Positions 1 to 5,381 of a DNA stretch of 5,381 nt are shown here, piece by piece. The translations under genes and the position numbers were made by a program. Every line of letters begins with the position of its first letter. Position 1 is the first letter of the stretch. The stretch lies in NCBI GenBank assembly GCA_947374105.1, contig CANCAO010000143.1:1-5381 (forward strand), read 5' to 3'. A model generated the notes under the pieces. That model was not told the origin of the DNA and did not search any database. It saw only the letters and a list, made by a program, of their open reading frames with translations. The stretch is from Comamonadaceae bacterium. GTDB lineage: Bacteria > Pseudomonadota > Gammaproteobacteria > Burkholderiales > Burkholderiaceae_C.

Positions 1-29
1 TGCTCTTCGCTGAATTTGCTTGTTCTCAT
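1..29 (-). CDS. IS3-family transposase OrfA, N-terminal fragment (partial)
   Basis: Ten codons are visible and read MRTSKFSEEQ (the last codon is completed outside the window). This resembles the opening of OrfA proteins of IS3-family elements, which usually start M-[KR]-x-[SR]-[KR]-[FY]-[ST]-E-E-Q before a helix-turn-helix that binds the IS ends. A GGAG ribosome site at 40-43 lies 10 nt upstream of the chosen ATG. In-frame ATGs at 35 and 38 are possible alternative starts but sit only 4 and 1 nt from that GGAG. In this family OrfA is normally joined to the DDE integrase OrfB by a -1 frameshift; neither the frameshift site nor OrfB is in the window. The gene is cut by the window edge, and whether it is intact cannot be judged. 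Confidence 0.6.
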
Positions 30-97
30 GTCCATCATTCTCCGGGTTGATGGACTTCTTGGAAAAATGACTGGTACGGTTTATGGGGAGCAGGTCA
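1..97 (-). mobile_element. Left (5') end of an IS3-family insertion sequence, cut by the window edge
   Basis: Read on the minus strand, the element begins at 97 with TGACCTGCTCCCC, a TGA-starting, C-rich terminus of the kind found on IS3-family elements (the IS407-like group is my best guess from memory). About 60 nt further in lies a purine-rich ribosome site and the start of an orfA-like reading frame. A terminal repeat followed by a short leader and then orfA is the standard IS3 layout. Only 97 bp are visible, so the rest of the element, the right inverted repeat and any target duplication lie outside the window. The assignment rests on the terminus plus about 10 residues. The family is fairly likely; the subgroup is uncertain. 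The element points away from the hydrolase gene and ends 74 bp beyond its stop codon. Confidence 0.65.
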
Positions 98-169
98 CCG
101 ACGGCGGCTATCGCAGAGGTCACCGCGTGGTTGCTTACGCTCGGTCAGTGAAATGATGTTTTGATTCTG

Positions 170-187
170 GCTCAGCCTAGGCTGAGC
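170..187. repeat. Perfect 18-bp palindrome spanning the hydrolase stop codon
   Basis: GCTCAGCCTAGGCTGAGC reads identically on both strands. As RNA it would form a 7-bp stem with a CUAG loop. It encodes the last residues of the hydrolase (LSLG) and includes its TGA stop at 172-174. On the minus strand the bases after it are CAGAATCAAAAC, with no U-tract, so it does not qualify as a classical intrinsic terminator. It could still protect the 3' end of the transcript or contribute to termination. The palindrome is seen directly; the role is inferred. Confidence 0.6.
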
Positions 188-987
188 AGGTTCATCAGCG
201 CGGCCTCGATGGCCGCTGCCGTGACCGCAGGCTGCTCCATTGGGAACAGGTGAGAGCCATCCAACATCATCACGCGGCCTTTGGTGACCTTTTCGGTCAT
301 CGCCATGCCCACCTGTTTGAGTTCTGCTGAATGGGTGCCGCCAATGAAGGCTGCCCGGCATTTGAGCGGGTGGCGACGTAGCAACCTCTCCAGGTTGTCG
401 GGCAGGCTGTTGTAAATGGAGGTCTCGATGGTGCGGTCAAAATTCAGCACGCGCTTGCCGTCTTCATCCAACATGCCGTGCTCGACATAGTCTTGCAGCA
501 CCTGTGCGTCCCAGTTCGCAAAAGCTTTCTTGTGGCGAAAGTGTTCAAGGGCTGCTTGCGTGCTGGGCCAGCTATTGCGTCGCTTGTGGCTGACCGCACC
601 GGGTGAGACTGCGCCAATGAGTTGGGTGGTTTTGGCTATGCCCAGCCCCGCGGCGCGCCAGCCGCCCACTAGGGGCGAATCCAGCATCAACACGCCACGG
701 CACAGCTTGGGGTGCAGGGCCGCCGTCATTACACTGAGAAAGCCACCCATCGAGTGGCCCACCAGAACAACGGGCGCGCCGTCGGTGTTGACTTGCTCTG
801 TAACGAAATCGGCCAGTTCCTGCACCAGATGCGGCCAGTTGTTGGTAACGGGGTAGCGCGGGTCATGGCCCAATTTCTCAATCGCCTTGACCTTGAAGCC
901 ACGCTCATGTAAATGCGCAAACAGTACCCGGTAGGTGCTGGCGGGGAAGCTGTTGCCGTGGGAGAAAACGAGGGTAGGGCGGTGCAT
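172..987 (-). CDS. Alpha/beta hydrolase (serine hydrolase fold, substrate unknown)
   Basis: This 271-residue protein has the hallmarks of the alpha/beta hydrolase fold. An HGN oxyanion-type motif follows the first strand (residues 10-12). The nucleophile elbow is G-H-S-M-G-G at 77-82, with Ser79 as the likely nucleophile. A C-terminal GSHLFPMEQP segment supplies the likely catalytic His246. The catalytic acid is less clear: Asp103 after the LML strand and Glu222 in the GGTHSAE segment are candidates. Residues of roughly 105-200 form a helical cap. There is no signal peptide, so a cytosolic location is expected. The ATG lies 6 nt after the dnaG stop, with only a distant GGAAG inside dnaG as a ribosome site, which suggests translational coupling to dnaG. 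The start is supported because the first strand of the fold begins at once. Proteins beginning HGNSFPASTYR are, from memory, common in Burkholderiales, but I know of no established substrate. An esterase or C-C hydrolase role would be a guess. Confidence 0.88.
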   Translation of the reverse strand: MHRPTLVFSHGNSFPASTYRVLFAHLHERGFKVKAIEKLGHDPRYPVTNNWPHLVQELADFVTEQVNTDGAPVVLVGHSMGGFLSVMTAALHPKLCRGVLMLDSPLVGGWRAAGLGIAKTTQLIGAVSPGAVSHKRRNSWPSTQAALEHFRHKKAFANWDAQVLQDYVEHGMLDEDGKRVLNFDRTIETSIYNSLPDNLERLLRRHPLKCRAAFIGGTHSAELKQVGMAMTEKVTKGRVMMLDGSHLFPMEQPAVTAAAIEAALMNLLSLG

Positions 988-993
988 GAAGAT

Positions 994-2874
994 CTAAATA
1001 CTGGCTTCCAGAGCGCGGCGACGGGCTTGAAGCTCACGGTAACGGCCCAAGGCAGACGGGTCGGCTTTGGAGGCTTCTATCGCCTCGGTCTCCTGCGCTT
1101 TGAGTTGCTCTATGAGGATGCGATTGACCAGGTTGCGCAGCTCCTGCAAGGTCTCGCGTTGGCTGTCAGCCGAGTCGTCCAGCGCGGGGCCGGACATGAG
1201 TTGTAGGGCCAGGGTTTGCGAGGGGTGCTCATGCAAACCTTCGCGCAGCGCCGCCCAGGACTGGGGGCCGTGCTCGTGCAATTGGCTCTCCAACCAGGTT
1301 AGCAAGGGACCATGCGGAGCCTGCAAGGCGCACAGCAGGGCATGGTCATCGCTGGAGAGCTTGTCCCAGGCGACGCTGTTGCCGAGCAGCAATCGGACGG
1401 CATGGTCGGCGCGGCTGGCCGGGGCAGCGCGTCCGCTCAAACGCGGTTTGGCGGCGAAGTTTGAAGGTGATTTAGGGCTGTAGCCCTCTGAATAGTTGCG
1501 TGGGCTGCTACTGTTTTTGTAGCCATTTTTAAAGCCGTCTGTGGCTTTTCGAGCGCTGTGGATGGGGGGTGGCGACCATAAATCGGTGAGTTCCCGGGCG
1601 GTGAGCTGCACCTGGTCGGCCAGCTCGCCCAACAATTGGAGCTTGAGCGCGCCTTCGGGCAGCAGGTTCCACAGCGGCTTGGCATTGCTGGCCATGTGGG
1701 CGCGACCTTCGGCGGTGTGCAGATCGCAGCCCTCGCGGGCGGCATCCACCAGAAAGCGGCTCAGGGGCAGGGCCTCACTCACGTAACGTGAGAAGGCCTC
1801 TTTGCCGTGCTCTCGGATGAAGCTGTCGGGGTCATGCTCGGCGGGCAAGAACAAAAATTTGACGCTGCGCACGTCGCTGGCGTAGGGCAGGGCACCGTCC
1901 AGCGCCTTGCGCGCCGCGCGGCGACCCGCGGCGTCGCCATCAAAGCTGAAGACGACGGCGTCGGTAAAACGGAACAGCTTTTGCACATGTTCGGGTGTGC
2001 AGGCGGTGCCCAGGGTGGCCACCGCGTTAGGAAAGCCGAGCTGGGCCAGCGCCACCACGTCCATATAACCTTCGGTGACGAGCACGTAGCCTTGGTCGCG
2101 CAGGGCACTTCTGGCCTCAAAAAGGCCATACAGTTCGCGCCCTTTGCTGAAGACCGGGGTTTCGGGTGAGTTGAGGTACTTCGGCTTTTCATCGCCCAGC
2201 ACGCGCCCGCCAAAGCCGATGCACTCGCCTTTGACGTTGCGGATCGGGAACATGATGCGGTCACGGAAGCGGTCGTAGCGCTTTTCTTCACCGCCTTCTT
2301 CGTCAGCACTGGCGATGACAAGACCGCTTTCGGCCAGCAGCGGGTCGTCATAGTTGGGAAAGACGCTGGCCAGCGTGCGCCAGCCCTCGGGTGCGTAGCC
2401 CAGGCCAAATTGCTTGGCGACTTCGCCTGACAGTCCGCGACCCTTGAGGTACTCAATGGCATGAGGGGTGTTTTTGAGGTGCTTGCGCCAGGCTTCACCG
2501 GCTTTCTCCAGCACGTCAGTGAGGGTGGCTTGCTTCTCGCGCTGCTCAGCGGCGCGGGCACGGTCTTGCGGGCTGGCGTCGTCCTCGGGTACTTGCATGC
2601 CGAATTGCTGGGCCAGATCTTTGACGGCTTCAATGAAGGTCATGCCCGCGTGCTCCATCAGGAAACTGATGGCGTTGCCGTTCTTGCCGCAACCAAAGCA
2701 GTGGTAGAACTGTTTGGCCGGGCTGACCGAGAACGAAGGCGATTTTTCGCCGTGAAAGGGGCACAAGCCCATGAAGTTGGCACCACCCTTCTTGAGCTGC
2801 ACGTAGCGGCCCACGATCTCCACGACGTCGGCACGGGCGATCAGTTCTTGGATGAAGGTTTGGGGAATGGCCAT
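994..2874 (-). CDS. dnaG: DNA primase DnaG
   Basis: This 626-residue protein is the bacterial primase, which synthesises RNA primers at the replication fork together with the DnaB helicase. The N-terminal zinc-binding domain has the CHC2 pattern Cys38-x2-His41-x17-Cys59-x2-Cys62. The RNA polymerase core carries the basic ERYDRFRDRIMFPI-type segment (about 197-211, from KRYDRFRD). The TOPRIM domain shows Glu268 in VTEGYMDV and the metal-binding pair Asp312/Asp314 in SFDGDAAG. A Ser/Asn/Lys/Pro-rich linker at about 437-487 leads to the C-terminal DnaB-binding domain (about 488-626). The linker makes it longer than the 581-residue E. coli protein. The ATG at 2874 gives the canonical start MAIPQTFIQELIARADVVEI; an in-frame ATG at 2916 would add 14 residues unlike the family. 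The chosen start has no clear Shine-Dalgarno, only a C-rich stretch (ACACCCCC). All catalytic and zinc residues are intact. It lies 76 bp after the PCS-like gene and 6 nt before the hydrolase. rpsU and rpoD, its classical partners, are not in the window. Confidence 0.98.
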   Translation of the reverse strand: MAIPQTFIQELIARADVVEIVGRYVQLKKGGANFMGLCPFHGEKSPSFSVSPAKQFYHCFGCGKNGNAISFLMEHAGMTFIEAVKDLAQQFGMQVPEDDASPQDRARAAEQREKQATLTDVLEKAGEAWRKHLKNTPHAIEYLKGRGLSGEVAKQFGLGYAPEGWRTLASVFPNYDDPLLAESGLVIASADEEGGEEKRYDRFRDRIMFPIRNVKGECIGFGGRVLGDEKPKYLNSPETPVFSKGRELYGLFEARSALRDQGYVLVTEGYMDVVALAQLGFPNAVATLGTACTPEHVQKLFRFTDAVVFSFDGDAAGRRAARKALDGALPYASDVRSVKFLFLPAEHDPDSFIREHGKEAFSRYVSEALPLSRFLVDAAREGCDLHTAEGRAHMASNAKPLWNLLPEGALKLQLLGELADQVQLTARELTDLWSPPPIHSARKATDGFKNGYKNSSSPRNYSEGYSPKSPSNFAAKPRLSGRAAPASRADHAVRLLLGNSVAWDKLSSDDHALLCALQAPHGPLLTWLESQLHEHGPQSWAALREGLHEHPSQTLALQLMSGPALDDSADSQRETLQELRNLVNRILIEQLKAQETEAIEASKADPSALGRYRELQARRRALEASI

Positions 2875-2950
2875 GGGGGTGTGATTGTGACTTAGTCGGC
2901 TTGGCCGTTTGCGCAAGACCAGGTCGTGGCCGTATCGTCCAATCGGTTTT

Positions 2951-3775
2951 TTAACGCTCCTGAATCAGGATGTAGCCACGGTTTTCAACCCGGTCAAAGG
3001 TGCGCATCCCTTTGACCAGGGTTTCGGTCGGCATCCAGACCCAGCCCGCACTGGCGGGGTTCACGTCCAGAACCAGAAAAGAGTCGGACTGGGCGTCGTA
3101 GGCCCCCAAGGGCGAGATGTGCCCCCCCCCGCGTTGGCCCACCGCTTCTCGCCGGTAGTTGACGATGACGTAGTCACCGCCACGGCTGAGGTTGTCGACC
3201 AGATCAGCGCGAATCTGTGCTTCGGACTTCAAGTCGTCCACCACCACGGCCCGGGTCACCAGGTCATGCGCCTTGAGCAACTCGTCAAATTGGCGCAATT
3301 GATAGCCGCCGTCGCGGATCAGTTTGTCATTGATTGCAACAGGCTCACCCAGTACTTGTGAGCGGGTCTTTTGCCCTTTGCCAATCACGTTGTCTTGCGT
3401 AAAACGGGGGACTGAGAGTTCGACGCCGTGCGAGCTGAATGCCAAGTCTTCGGGGCGCAAGCGACTGCGGTCACGGGGCAGGTCGGGGCTGCGGGCGCGC
3501 AGGGCATTGAGCACGATGGCGGCGCTGGTAGGGCCGCAAAAAGCGATGTTGGACTGCGCCTCAAATTGATTTGCCAGCGCTGGAAAATCAATTTTTGCAG
3601 CGGCTCTGGAGAGCCGAGAAATGCCTTCATCCGAGCTGAAGGCAACCAAACTTTGGAGCGGATTCAGTTGCGCGCTGTTCTGTGCGCTGTCCTTTGCGTT
3701 GCTCTGCGCCAGTCCCTGCGTAAGCCCTGACGCACATAAGAAAACGGTGAGGACGAAACGTGTCAACCTTGTCAT
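2951..3775 (-). CDS. Exported phytochelatin synthase family protein (glutathione gamma-Glu-Cys dipeptidyltranspeptidase or hydrolase)
   Basis: This 274-residue protein belongs to the phytochelatin synthase family of papain-like Cys proteases. The triad is visible: Cys80 in SNIAFCGPTSAAIVLNAL, His219 in GGGHISPLGAYD and Asp237 in VLDVNP. The His-Asp spacing of 18 residues equals that recalled for plant and Nostoc enzymes. It lacks the Cys-rich C-terminal domain of plant PCS, like the cyanobacterial NsPCS (about 240 residues). By family knowledge, prokaryotic members mainly hydrolyse glutathione to gamma-Glu-Cys plus Gly and make little phytochelatin. Residues 1-23 form a signal peptide (TRLTR, then a hydrophobic core, with likely cleavage after GLA), indicating the periplasm. 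The only Cys in the mature protein is the nucleophile. A GGGAG ribosome site 6 nt upstream fixes the start. It follows ggt by 49 bp, which fits a shared role in glutathione breakdown. Oddities are a G9 run next to the catalytic His codon and a large palindrome near the 5' end. A role in metal tolerance is an alternative. Confidence 0.88.
   Translation of the reverse strand: MTRLTRFVLTVFLCASGLTQGLAQSNAKDSAQNSAQLNPLQSLVAFSSDEGISRLSRAAAKIDFPALANQFEAQSNIAFCGPTSAAIVLNALRARSPDLPRDRSRLRPEDLAFSSHGVELSVPRFTQDNVIGKGQKTRSQVLGEPVAINDKLIRDGGYQLRQFDELLKAHDLVTRAVVVDDLKSEAQIRADLVDNLSRGGDYVIVNYRREAVGQRGGGHISPLGAYDAQSDSFLVLDVNPASAGWVWMPTETLVKGMRTFDRVENRGYILIQER
3122..3130. repeat. Nine-base C/G homopolymer inside the PCS-like gene
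   Basis: Nine consecutive C on the plus strand (nine G on the coding strand) encode Gly216-Gly217-Gly218, immediately before the codon for catalytic His219. Homopolymers of this length are prone to polymerase slippage, and a one-base change would shift the frame and remove both His219 and Asp237. The tract is in frame in this sequence. Whether it varies cannot be told from one copy. Confidence 0.9.
3563..3594. repeat. 32-bp near-perfect palindrome in the 5' part of the PCS-like gene
   Basis: The left arm is AAATTGATTTGCCAGC (3563-3578) and the right arm is GCTGGAAAATCAATTT (3579-3594). The arms are complementary at 15 of 16 positions, the only mismatch being 3573 against 3584. There is no spacer, so an RNA hairpin would have about 14 stem pairs around a small loop. 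It encodes roughly residues 61-71 (KIDFPALANQF) of the PCS-like protein, about 180 nt after the start codon. No U-tract follows on the coding strand, so it is not a standard terminator. It could be a dimeric-regulator site, an mRNA structure or chance under coding constraint. Confidence 0.8.
3601..3616. repeat. Short perfect hairpin next to the 32-bp palindrome
   Basis: CGGCTC-TGGA-GAGCCG forms a 6-bp GC-rich stem with a 4-base loop (7 pairs if the loop is drawn as 2 bases). It lies 6 bp from the 32-bp palindrome and encodes residues LSRAA of the PCS-like protein. On the transcript it comes first, so the mRNA would present two hairpins in tandem within about 55 nt. A role is not evident. Confidence 0.6.
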
Positions 3776-3781
3776 TGAAAA

Positions 3782-3786
3782 CTCCC
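3782..3786 (-). promoter_or_regulatory. Ribosome binding site of the PCS-like gene
   Basis: GGGAG on the minus strand, with a 6-nt spacer (TTTTCA) to the ATG at 3775. It is the clearest Shine-Dalgarno of the chromosomal genes here. It supports the chosen start, and with it the signal peptide, and argues for independent translation rather than coupling to ggt. Confidence 0.75.
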
Positions 3787-3807
3787 GGCGCAGAGCAAAA
3801 GAGCCAG

Positions 3808-3813
3808 TTTATA
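3808..3813 (-). promoter_or_regulatory. Possible -10 element between ggt and the PCS-like gene
   Basis: TATAAA on the minus strand matches the sigma-70 -10 consensus at 5 of 6 bases and sits in the 49-bp ggt/PCS-like gap, about 33 nt upstream of the ATG. A TG dinucleotide lies 2 nt upstream, nearly an extended -10. Upstream at 16-17 bp there is only a poor -35 (TGGGCG or ATGGGC). It may be a weak internal promoter or an AT-rich coincidence; co-transcription with ggt is equally possible. Confidence 0.25.
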
Positions 3814-3824
3814 GGCAAGTGCGC

Positions 3825-5381
3825 TTATTCGCCCATCACGATGCCTTCACGGCGTGGGTCAGCGCCGCTCAGCCACATTGGCACACCCTGCACCTGCCCA
3901 CGGCTGATGGCTTGCAAGCCGCTGGTCATATTGACTTCCCGAACCTCGTGGCCTCGTGCGTTGAGGGCATCGACGGTGGTTTTGGGGAAACGTTTTTCCT
4001 CCAACTGGGTCGGCCCGTTGAGAGAGCCGAAATTGGGCAAACTGATGGCTTGCTGCGGCAACAGCCCCCAGTTGAGCACGCCGTAAATGGTTTTGGCGGT
4101 GAAGTGAATGATCTGCGCGCCGCCGGGGCTGCCTACACTCATCACCAAAGCGCCACTGGTTTTGTCAAAAATCAGGGTGGGGGACATGCTGGAGCGGGGG
4201 CGCTTGCCGGGTTGTACGCGGTTCGCGATGGGGGTGCCGGATGCATCAGTCGGTAAAAAACTGAAATCAGTGAGCTCATTGTTCAGTAGAAATCCGCCCG
4301 ACAGTGCCGGGTTGAGCGTCACCATCTGGCGTGAGCCAAACCCGTTTTCGATGGTGGTGGTCATGGCGATACCGTTGCCCCAGGCATCCACAATGGAAAT
4401 GTGCGAGGTGCCATATTCGACTTGCTCAGGCATCGGTGCGTAGGACGTTTGAACGCCGCCGGGTGAGCCCGGCTTGGCCGTTTTCATGCTCATGGCACCC
4501 GGTGCTTGGCTGATCAGTTGGGCGCGCCCAGCTAAATAGGCCGGATCCAGCAGACTCATCCAGTCGCCCGCGGGGGGCGGTACAAAGTCGGGATCAGCCA
4601 GGAACTGGGCACGGTCTGCAAACGCCAGGCGCGACGCTTCGGTGTAGAGATGCAACCAGTCGGCGGACGGTAGGCCATGGTCCAAGGGTAGGTGGGCCGC
4701 GTTCGTCTGGTCAAGCAGTCCCAGGATTTGGCCCATGGCAATGGCCCCAGAACTCGGAGGCGGAAAGCCGCAGACCCGGAAATCATGGGCCCTGGCCCGG
4801 TAGTCATGGCAAAGCGGCGCACGCTGAATAGCCTTGTAGTTCGCCAGATCGGCCAGGCTGAGTTGGCCTGGATTCGAAGGATGCTGTTGCACCTTGTCCA
4901 CCATGGCTTGCGCCACTTCACCCTCATGCATAGCCTTGGCACCGTGCTGGGCGATTCTTTTTAAAACGTCAGCCAGAGCTGGGTTGCGCAGCAGGTGACC
5001 CACTTCATGGGGCGCGCCATCTGCCTTGTAAAAATAAGCATAAGCGACGGGGTCTTTTTTAAGATGTTGCTCACTGCCAAGCAGGGAATTCAGTCGAGGA
5101 CTGACCTTGAAGCCCTCGGTTGCCAAGGCAATGGCGGGCTCAAACAGTTTTGCCCAGGGCAGCTTGCCATGTTGCTTGTGCACCATCTCCAGCATGGTCA
5201 CCGTGCCCGGTGTGCCCACTGAACGGCCACCCACCACGGCATCGTAAAACGCCAAGGGTTTGCCATTCGCGCCCATCAGCAGGGTTTCATCGGCCGCAGC
5301 AGGCGCGGTCTCGCGGCCGTCATAGGCCTCGACGATTCGTCCATCGAAGTGCAGCAGAAAAGCGCCGCCGCCGATGCCGCT
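3825..5381 (-). CDS. ggt: Gamma-glutamyltransferase / glutathione hydrolase precursor (partial, N-terminus outside the window)
   Basis: The frame is open to the window edge, giving 518 residues that begin SGIGGGAFLLHFDGR. The family is about 580 residues, so roughly 50-70, including the expected signal peptide, are missing. GGT hydrolyses or transfers the gamma-glutamyl group of glutathione and its conjugates and is periplasmic in Gram-negatives. In visible-peptide numbering, Arg23 in GRETAP is the usual binder of the glutamyl carboxylate. Thr325 in GTSHISIVD is the residue where the precursor is expected to cut itself into large and small subunits and which then acts as nucleophile. Asp372 in NNELTDFS, Ser397-Ser398 in RSSMSPT and Gly420-Gly421 in GSPGGAQ form the substrate pocket, aligned by motif with E. 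coli Asp433, Ser462-463 and Gly483-484. All these are intact and the C-terminus (GADPRREG) is typical. The ATG at 5276 is internal, not the start. The PCS-like gene follows by 49 bp, another glutathione-acting enzyme. No frameshift is seen. Confidence 0.95.
   Translation of the reverse strand, partial: SGIGGGAFLLHFDGRIVEAYDGRETAPAAADETLLMGANGKPLAFYDAVVGGRSVGTPGTVTMLEMVHKQHGKLPWAKLFEPAIALATEGFKVSPRLNSLLGSEQHLKKDPVAYAYFYKADGAPHEVGHLLRNPALADVLKRIAQHGAKAMHEGEVAQAMVDKVQQHPSNPGQLSLADLANYKAIQRAPLCHDYRARAHDFRVCGFPPPSSGAIAMGQILGLLDQTNAAHLPLDHGLPSADWLHLYTEASRLAFADRAQFLADPDFVPPPAGDWMSLLDPAYLAGRAQLISQAPGAMSMKTAKPGSPGGVQTSYAPMPEQVEYGTSHISIVDAWGNGIAMTTTIENGFGSRQMVTLNPALSGGFLLNNELTDFSFLPTDASGTPIANRVQPGKRPRSSMSPTLIFDKTSGALVMSVGSPGGAQIIHFTAKTIYGVLNWGLLPQQAISLPNFGSLNGPTQLEEKRFPKTTVDALNARGHEVREVNMTSGLQAISRGQVQGVPMWLSGADPRREGIVMGE

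Noticed and set aside
1779..2633. 284-codon minus-strand open frame
   Set aside because: It lies wholly inside dnaG in another frame; its composition (Ser/Ala/Pro/Trp-rich) is typical of a frame-shifted shadow.
2461..2895. 144-codon plus-strand open frame
   Set aside because: It is antisense to the zinc-binding and early core region of dnaG, whose motifs are unmistakable; no family features are seen in the plus-strand product.
2874..2916. Upstream ATG at 2916 as the dnaG start
   Set aside because: It would add MRKRPSRLSHNHTP, which does not resemble DnaG N-termini; the ATG at 2874 gives the family's usual opening.
2875..2950. Promoter or terminator in the PCS-like/dnaG gap
   Set aside because: TTGGAC and TTGCGC are possible -35 hexamers but no convincing -10 follows at 16-18 bp; short palindromes such as TTGCGCAA do not form a stem followed by a U-tract.
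2951..3775. Lipoprotein signal for the PCS-like protein using Cys14
   Set aside because: VFLC does not fit a lipobox (Leu at -1 is not accepted); a signal peptidase I site after GLA at residue 23 is more plausible.
3621..4256. 211-codon plus-strand open frame across the ggt/PCS-like junction
   Set aside because: It overlaps two well-supported minus-strand genes antisense, shows no recognisable domain, and its length fits the usual antisense shadow of GC-rich coding DNA.
652..5018. Four copies of the 8-bp palindrome GGCGCGCC (652-659, 773-780, 4521-4528, 5011-5018)
   Set aside because: More than expected by base composition alone, but all lie in coding sequence of GC-rich genes at Gly/Ala/Arg codons and share no spacing or context; composition explains them well enough.

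Overview
The window looks like a chromosomal segment from a betaproteobacterium of the order Burkholderiales, most likely a Comamonadaceae member of the Rhodoferax/Polaromonas type. That placement is inferred from moderately high GC, the wording of the DnaG primase and the style of the alpha/beta hydrolase; no rRNA or other marker is present to confirm it. Every gene lies on the minus strand, so transcription runs from the right edge to the left edge.

In transcription order the layout is: (1) 5381-3825, a gamma-glutamyltransferase precursor (ggt) lacking its N-terminus because the window ends; (2) 3775-2951, a small exported protein of the phytochelatin synthase family with an intact Cys-His-Asp triad; (3) 2874-994, a complete DnaG primase; (4) 987-172, an alpha/beta hydrolase starting 6 nt after the dnaG stop; (5) 97-1, the terminal inverted repeat and first codons of an IS3-family insertion sequence, cut by the window edge. 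The gaps are 49, 76, 6 and 74 bp. Nothing resembles a strong intrinsic terminator between the genes, so one or two multi-gene transcripts are plausible. No tRNA, rRNA, CRISPR array or riboswitch was recognised, and there is no gene-free stretch longer than 300 bases.

The functional theme worth attention is the ggt plus phytochelatin-synthase-like pair. Both families act on glutathione and both proteins are expected in the periplasm. They cut opposite ends of the tripeptide: GGT removes the gamma-glutamyl group, and the PCS-type enzyme removes glycine or transfers gamma-Glu-Cys. Together they look like a periplasmic glutathione (or glutathione-conjugate) processing unit placed directly upstream of dnaG.

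The PCS-like gene also carries two unusual sequence structures. One is a run of nine G residues on its coding strand that abuts the catalytic His codon and could be slippage-prone. The other is a near-perfect 32-bp palindrome followed by a second short hairpin early in the coding region. The left end shows an insertion sequence just beyond the dnaG-hydrolase unit, where rpoD would be expected in the classical arrangement. No clearly new multi-gene system is visible; the glutathione pair is the best candidate for follow-up.
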